25,730 nucleotides of DNA, taken from Deferribacteres bacterium. Its GTDB lineage: Bacteria; Nitrospirota; Thermodesulfovibrionia; UBA6902. The DNA lies in NCBI GenBank assembly GCA_013152795.1, contig JAADFS010000320.1, positions 1 to 25,730 of the forward strand. Direction: 5' to 3'. The notes beneath the pieces were generated by a model, which was given only the letters and a program-made list of their open reading frames with translations, was not told where the DNA came from and did not search any database. Position 1 is the first letter of the stretch. Each line of letters begins with the position of its first letter. This document shows, piece after piece, positions 21,995-25,730 of the stretch. The position numbers and the translations under genes are program-made.

Positions 21995-23370
21995 TTATCG
22001 CGGGGACGCACAGCGGATGCGGCAAGACAACCGTTACACTCGGGGTACTTGCCGCTCTGGCAAAAAAGGGCTTCAGTGTGCAGCCCTTCAAGGCAGGCCC
22101 TGACTTCATAGATACGGGGCTGCACGGGCTTATTACCGGTAGGCCGTCGAGGAACCTCGATCTGTGGATGTGCGGGAGGGAGTACGTGGCCGAATGTTTC
22201 CGCAGGAACTCGGCGGGTGCCGATACAGCGGTGGTCGAAGGGGTGATGGGACTTTATGACGGCGATCTCAGCACCGCTGAGCTTGCCGGTGCCCTCGGCC
22301 TGCCGGTGGTCCTTGTTGTGGATGCCTTTGGAATGGCCGAGAGTGCGGGCGCTGTGGTGAGCGGTTTCGCCTCACTGGCACGGCCTCCCGGCATAAGCGG
22401 CGTCATATTTAACCGTATCGCCTCGGAGAGGCATTATGAAAGAGTCAGGGGCAGTGTGAGGGATGTTCCGGTGCTGGGCTATCTGCCGAAGAACCCGGGT
22501 GTGGAGATTCCGCACAGGCACCTCGGGCTGGTCGTGGCGGAGGAAAGGCCTTTTTCACCTGAAGACGTGGATGAACTGGCGGATGCGGTTCTGGGGCATA
22601 TTGACCTGGACGCAATGTTCAACCTCCCCCCGGCCCCTTCCCGCCGGGAGAGGGGGGAATTGACGGAAGAGGGTCCATCAATCCCCTCCCCCTTGACGGG
22701 GGAGGGTCAGGGAGGGGGAACACCGGCCCCAAAGGCCAGGATTGCCGTGGCGCGCGACAGGGCCTTCTGCTTTTATTACGAAGACAACCTCGATCTGCTC
22801 AGACAGGCAGGTGCGGAGATTATATCATTCAGCCCCATGTCCGACACTGCTGTTCCCACTGGTGTTGACGCCCTTTATATAGGAGGCGGCTACCCCGAGC
22901 TTTATGCAAAGGAGCTTTCGGGGAATAAATCCATGGTAGAGTCTGTGGCGGATTTTGCAGGCCGCGGTATGGCCGTGTACGCGGAATGCGGCGGATTCAT
23001 GTATCTCACGCAGGGGATTTACGAGCCTGACGGTGCTTTTTATCCAATGGCCGGGGTATTTCCGTTTAAGACAAAGATGACACGGCGCAGGGCCCGCCTC
23101 GGCTACAGGGAGGCCGTGCTTAAGGAAGACTGCATCCCGGGCAGAAAGGGTGCTGTTATCCGGGGGCATGAATTTCATTATTCCACGATAATAAACAGTG
23201 CTGACGCCCCTGTCTCCGGGCTTGCGCGGAGTTATTCGGTCAGGGATGGATCAGGCAGATACATCCATGATGAGGGATACAGGATCAAAAACACCCTCGG
23301 CAGTTATATCCATATACATTTCGGGAGCAATCCCGGCATAGCGGAGAACTTTATCGGTTTCGTTAATTGA
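21982..23370 (+). CDS. cobB: Cobyrinic acid a,c-diamide synthase
   Basis: CobB (CbiA in the anaerobic nomenclature) amidates the a and c carboxylates of cobyrinate, using glutamine and ATP. The 462-aa protein has a P-loop GTHSGCGKTT (8-17), FKAGPDFIDTGLH, VEGVMGLYDG and a C-terminal GATase with YIGGGYPELY, the catalytic Cys in YAECGGFMYL (336) and GHEFHYS. Between the two domains, residues 215-250 (PPAPSRRERGELTEE...) are low-complexity and encoded by G-rich repeat DNA. Since cbiX and cbiC are next to it, the anaerobic route and the CbiA-type substrate are most likely. The ATG lies inside the end of cobD, suggesting coupling. Confidence 0.95.
   Translation: MQGVVIAGTHSGCGKTTVTLGVLAALAKKGFSVQPFKAGPDFIDTGLHGLITGRPSRNLDLWMCGREYVAECFRRNSAGADTAVVEGVMGLYDGDLSTAELAGALGLPVVLVVDAFGMAESAGAVVSGFASLARPPGISGVIFNRIASERHYERVRGSVRDVPVLGYLPKNPGVEIPHRHLGLVVAEERPFSPEDVDELADAVLGHIDLDAMFNLPPAPSRRERGELTEEGPSIPSPLTGEGQGGGTPAPKARIAVARDRAFCFYYEDNLDLLRQAGAEIISFSPMSDTAVPTGVDALYIGGGYPELYAKELSGNKSMVESVADFAGRGMAVYAECGGFMYLTQGIYEPDGAFYPMAGVFPFKTKMTRRRARLGYREAVLKEDCIPGRKGAVIRGHEFHYSTIINSADAPVSGLARSYSVRDGSGRYIHDEGYRIKNTLGSYIHIHFGSNPGIAENFIGFVN
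22624..22731. repeat. G-rich repeat block in frame inside cobB
   Basis: Two modules stand in tandem. The first is degenerate: CCCCTTCCC, gcc, GGGAGAGGGG. The second is the exact 35-bp inverted/mirror repeat also seen at 17784-17818: CCCTCCCCC (22684-22692), GGGGGAGGG (22698-22706), GGGAGGGGG (22710-22718). The 108 bases equal 36 codons, keep the frame open, and fall at the linker between the synthetase and amidotransferase domains. Confidence 0.9.
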
Positions 23371-23525
23371 ACCTTAACGTTGCATAAACAGGCAGGAGAG
23401 CCTGCCGTAAAACCTTTATAAAGCGATGGGATATTGGAAATTTAATGGAGGGTGCAGGGTGCAGAAAGAAACAGGTTCCCCCTCCCCTATCGGGAGGGGG
23501 TTAGGGGGAGGGGGAATAAAGGTAG
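23371..23525 (+). repeat. Mosaic element copy D (cobB-cbiX gap), left half plus G-rich block
   Basis: The left end ACCTTAACGTTGCATAAAC (23371-23389) starts directly after the cobB stop. Hairpin: GGCAGG, loop AGAG, CCTGCC (23391-23406), a compensated version of the stem in copies A and B. After the conserved aacctttataaagcgat it changes to heptamers (agggtgc twice, 23449-23462). A G-rich block follows with arms CCCCCTCCC (23478-23486), GGGAGGGGG (23492-23500) and GGGGGAGGG (23504-23512). The right half of the element is missing. Confidence 0.75.
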
Positions 23526-23534
23526 GTGAGAGAG

Positions 23535-24533
23535 ATGGAAAGGATTATTATTGCGGGACACGGCAGTTCCGGGAAAGGTGCAAACAGCATAGAACATACT
23601 GCAGGGCTCCTGCACGGCATGATACATCCCGGATGCAGCAGCGGTTGTGTAAAGGCGGCCTATCTCAGGTTTGCACGGCCTGACCTGATGGAGGCGATCA
23701 CATCCTGCGTGCGGGAAGGTGCGGAGAGGGTGATTGTGCATCCGTATTTCTTAAGCAGTGGCACACACGTAACAAGGGATATCCCCGCGATAATAAGGAA
23801 GGCTGAAGCCATGTACCCTGATGTTGAATTCATCTGCACGGCACACCTCGGTGTCCATGACAGGATAGCCCGCGTAGTGCTTGAGAGGATTGAGGCGGCA
23901 ACCGGTTTGGCTCCAGGCGAGATAGAGAAAAAGAGCTTTGAGATAATCTCGGATGAGATCGACCTGAGCGATGTGCCTGTGGAAAGACTGCCGGTTGTCA
24001 AGCGCGTCATCCATACCACCGCTGACTTTGAATACAAGACCAGCCTTGTATTTCACCCTGATGCAGTCAGGACAGGGATAGCGGCGATAAAGGCCGGCAG
24101 GGATATACTCACGGATGTGGAGATGGTCAGGACAGGGATCAACAAGAGACTGCTGAACAGATGGGGCGGCAGGGTTGTATGCAGTATTCAGGATTCGGAA
24201 CTGAAGGTTCAGGATACTGAAAAGATGACGAGGGCCGAGAGAGGAATCATGGAGGCCCTGAAGGAAAACGGCAACATAGGGATTATCGCAATCGGAAATG
24301 CGCCTACAGCCCTGCTGAAGACAATAGATATACTGAATAATGCGGCCAATACCTCCCGCCCCGCGGGCCCCCTCCTTGTCATAGGCGTCCCTGTAGGATT
24401 TGTCAGGGCGGTGGAGTCAAAGTCCCTCCTCGCTGCACAGGACTTTCCGTTTATAACGAATCTGAGCAGAAAGGGAGGTTCGGCCGTGGCCGCAGCCATA
24501 GTCAATGCATTGCTTAACCTTACAGTGGCATAA
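23535..24533 (+). CDS. cbiX-cbiC: Fusion of sirohydrochlorin cobaltochelatase CbiX and precorrin-8X/cobalt-precorrin-8 methylmutase CbiC
   Basis: This is one 332-aa protein with two steps of the pathway. Residues 1-125 are CbiX-like: GHGSSGKGAN with the metal-binding His9, and VIVHPYFLSSGTHVTRDIP with His78. This is the single-domain type that inserts cobalt early. Residues about 135-332 are CbiC/CobH: DEIDLSDVP, VVKRVIHTTADFEY with the catalytic His160, TDVEMVRTGI, GNAPTALL and GVPVGFVRAVESKS. An in-frame GTG at 23526 is an alternative start, but the ATG at 23535 has AGGTGA upstream. A period-7 array encodes about residues 217-229 (SIQDSELKVQDTE). The last codons and TAA lie inside an inverted short repeat element. 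Early cobalt insertion implies the anaerobic route. Confidence 0.93.
   Translation: MERIIIAGHGSSGKGANSIEHTAGLLHGMIHPGCSSGCVKAAYLRFARPDLMEAITSCVREGAERVIVHPYFLSSGTHVTRDIPAIIRKAEAMYPDVEFICTAHLGVHDRIARVVLERIEAATGLAPGEIEKKSFEIISDEIDLSDVPVERLPVVKRVIHTTADFEYKTSLVFHPDAVRTGIAAIKAGRDILTDVEMVRTGINKRLLNRWGGRVVCSIQDSELKVQDTEKMTRAERGIMEALKENGNIGIIAIGNAPTALLKTIDILNNAANTSRPAGPLLVIGVPVGFVRAVESKSLLAAQDFPFITNLSRKGGSAVAAAIVNALLNLTVA
24187..24221. repeat. Degenerate period-7 array inside cbiX-cbiC
   Basis: Units ttcagga, ttcggaa, ctgaagg, ttcagga, tactgaa. Read as GRRYT plus two bases they match the other arrays. They encode SIQDSELKVQDTE in the CbiC domain. Confidence 0.5.
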
Positions 24534-24575
24534 AAAACATCGCCTCCCTTGCCCCGTTTATGCAACATTAAGGTT
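24516..24575 (-). repeat. Minimal 60-bp mosaic element copy G, inverted
   Basis: AACCTTACAGTGGCATAAA (24516-24534) and TTTATGCAACATTAAGGTT (24557-24575) are the two family termini with only about 22 bases between them. Read on the minus strand it runs from the left-type end through GGGGCAAGGGAGGCGATG to the right-type end. It shows best that the ends are imperfect inverted repeats of about 19 bp (about 16 of 19 matching). It supplies the final NLTVA codons and TAA stop of cbiX-cbiC. Confidence 0.8.
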
Positions 24576-24826
24576 AATTCATCGGATGCATAGACCTCTC
24601 GTTGTTCTTAAAGGATGAATTATGATAAAATTCATACGATATGGCGGAAGTACTGATAAACATCCGGTTGAATTTTTCTAAGACTTTCTGGTAAGTTAGC
24701 CTATCGGGAGGCTGTTATTTGACCTGGAATCTTCGAAGATATTTATGCACAGACAATCAATCATCCGGATTCGAATATTCTGCCGCTTCCTTATTCCCGG
24801 TTAAACAGTTGCCCGGCTGTACCGCA
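24576..24826. other. Gap with a short hairpin and no recognised gene
   Basis: A 5-bp hairpin AGCCT/AGGCT with six loop bases lies at about 24697-24712, followed by GTTATTTG. A TTG-started frame from 24719 (with GGGAGG upstream) runs into the lipoprotein frame but would bury the signal peptide, so I treat it as non-coding leader. I see no full riboswitch consensus here. Confidence 0.35.
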
Positions 24827-25591
24827 GTGCTCCTCATACGGCGCATGGCCCTCTGCTCAGTGTTCGCCCTTCTCCTGTTCCTTACCGGATGTGCCACTAC
24901 ACCTGATTATAATGATATCAGGCAGGCCGCTGCACATGTTAAACTGGGCAACTCCTATTTGAACGAAGGGCAGCTCAGCGAGGCATTTGTGGAATTTCAG
25001 AAGGCCGTCAGGCTGGACCCCGGGAACAAGGAATCCTACAATTATCTCGGATTCATAAGCGCGAGATATAAAAAGTATGATGAGGCCATAAAATATTACA
25101 AAGAGGCCATATCAATAGACCCTGATTATTCAGAGGCGCTGAACAATCTCGGCGTGGTTTACGTGGAGACCGGAGACTGGGATGAGGCCATTAAATGCTT
25201 TAAGGCGGCACTGAAAAACCCCGTGTACCGGACCCCTGCGTGGGCATATTCCAACATGGGATACGCCTATTACAAAAAAGGCGATTATAAGAATGCAGAG
25301 AAGGCCGTGAAAGAGGCCCTTATCAGGAATCCCATTTTCCCGTCCGCGCTTTATATCCTCGGCCTTGTTTATGTAAAGCTTAATGATGATGAGGCCGCAA
25401 TAGAGGCGTTTAAAAAGGCGATAGGCATTGCACCCGGTTATGTGGAGGCCCATTGGGAGCTTGCCAATATCTATATGAGAAGGGGAGAGAAGGCCAAGGC
25501 ACTGAAACATTTCAATATAGTGGCGGAACAGGATCAAAACACGCCGAGGGGCAGGGAGGCACGGAAGCTTATAGAAAGCCTGAAGTATTAG
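24827..25591 (+). CDS. TPR-repeat lipoprotein, PilF/PilW-like
   Basis: The protein is probably an outer-membrane lipoprotein with tandem tetratricopeptide repeats, as in PilF/PilW, which helps the type IV pilus secretin assemble. It has an Arg-containing n-region (LLIRRM), a hydrophobic stretch CSVFALLLFL and lipobox LTGC, then about six TPR units. Examples are AHVKLGNSYLNEGQLSEAF, AEKAVKEALIRNPIFPSAL and YVEAHWELANIYMRRGEKA. The start is uncertain: GTG at 24827 gives the best signal peptide (254 aa), ATG at 24845 lacks the basic residues, and TTG at 24719 has the best ribosome site but 36 extra residues. No pilus gene is visible nearby, so a general TPR lipoprotein is the safe reading. Confidence 0.82.
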   Translation: MLLIRRMALCSVFALLLFLTGCATTPDYNDIRQAAAHVKLGNSYLNEGQLSEAFVEFQKAVRLDPGNKESYNYLGFISARYKKYDEAIKYYKEAISIDPDYSEALNNLGVVYVETGDWDEAIKCFKAALKNPVYRTPAWAYSNMGYAYYKKGDYKNAEKAVKEALIRNPIFPSALYILGLVYVKLNDDEAAIEAFKKAIGIAPGYVEAHWELANIYMRRGEKAKALKHFNIVAEQDQNTPRGREARKLIESLKY

Positions 25592-25599
25592 TTGATTTT

Positions 25600-25638
25600 C
25601 CCTTGCCCTCTGAACACCGATATTTTTATGCCGCTGTT
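25600..25638 (+). repeat. Right-end remnant of the mosaic element
   Basis: TATTTTTATGCCGCTGTTAA (25621-25640) matches the right terminus of copies A and B. It abuts the left end of another copy directly, giving a right-end/left-end junction. The preceding bases (cccttgccctctg) do not match the element interior well. Confidence 0.6.
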
Positions 25639-25730
25639 AACCTTAATGTTGCATAAACGGGCAGAGGAGTCTGCCGGAAAACCTTTATAAAGCGATGGGA
25701 TATTGGAAATATGTTCTTGTTGCAGGAAGT
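25639..25730 (+). repeat. Mosaic element copy C, left part, cut by the window end
   Basis: AACCTTAATGTTGCATAAAC is followed by hairpin GGCAGA, GGAG, TCTGCC and the start of the small ORF (ATG at 25711, MFLLQE). It matches copies A and B nearly base for base for 92 bp and then leaves the window. It lies after the TPR gene, so the family is not restricted to cobalamin genes. Confidence 0.85.

Noticed and set aside
24640..24718. Possible c-di-GMP riboswitch before the TPR gene
   Set aside because: Only a short AGCCT/AGGCT hairpin is present; the conserved GEMM core and tetraloop receptor elements are not seen.
24719..24826. TTG start at 24719 for the TPR lipoprotein
   Set aside because: It has a good upstream GGGAGG but would bury the lipoprotein signal peptide 36 or more residues inside the protein.

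Overview
The window looks like a chromosomal segment of an anaerobic Gram-negative bacterium. The best guess is a Nitrospirota (Thermodesulfovibrionia-like) or Desulfobacterota-type genome. The guess rests on the secDF-yajC, DUF4912/GH57/GlgB and anaerobic-type cobalamin gene sets, the moderate GC content, and the dispersed heptamer and G-rich repeats. The lineage is inference; no taxonomic marker is present.

Layout. (1) Positions 3-695 hold the 3' end of a sensor histidine kinase (+). (2) Positions 665-8075 hold a minus-strand series read from right to left: yajC, secD, secF, recJ, a bifunctional (p)ppGpp synthetase/hydrolase (rel, with one frameshift) and an O6-alkylguanine-DNA methyltransferase. 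The spacing is tight (overlaps or a few bases), except for a 174-bp repeat-bearing gap between recJ and rel. (3) Positions 8268-12554 are a glycogen/alpha-glucan region: a DUF4912 gene and a GH57 branching enzyme (+) that converges on a GH13 GlgB (-) with a 63-bp overlap. (4) Positions 12755-24533 hold gatA followed by a cobalamin cluster, all on +: cobU, cobT, cobS, cobC, cobQ (frameshifted), cbiB, cobD, cobB/cbiA and a cbiX-cbiC fusion. (5) Positions 24827-25591 hold a TPR lipoprotein resembling PilF/PilW.

The cobalamin genes cover cobalt insertion and methyl migration (CbiX-CbiC), a,c-amidation (CbiA/CobB), remaining amidations (CobQ), aminopropanol arm synthesis and attachment (CobD, CbiB), and nucleotide loop assembly (CobU, CobT, CobS, CobC). 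The precorrin/cobalt-factor methyltransferases are not in the window.

The most unusual content is a mosaic repeat family that fills essentially every real gap of the cobalamin cluster. Full copies are about 220 bp. Their ends are imperfect inverted repeats (type AACCTTAATGTTGCATAAA and AACCTTACAGTGGCATAAA), each followed inward by a hairpin; the two hairpins have complementary loops. Full copies also hold a small ORF that differs between copies mostly at synonymous sites. Other copies have the interior replaced by period-7 degenerate tandem repeats and a G-rich block that is both an inverted repeat and a mirror repeat. The period-7 units and the G-rich block also occur in frame inside protein-coding genes: the histidine kinase, recJ, cobD, cbiX-cbiC and cobB. 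I recognised no canonical cobalamin riboswitch. Two conserved genes (rel, cobQ) carry one-base frameshifts, which may be assembly errors.
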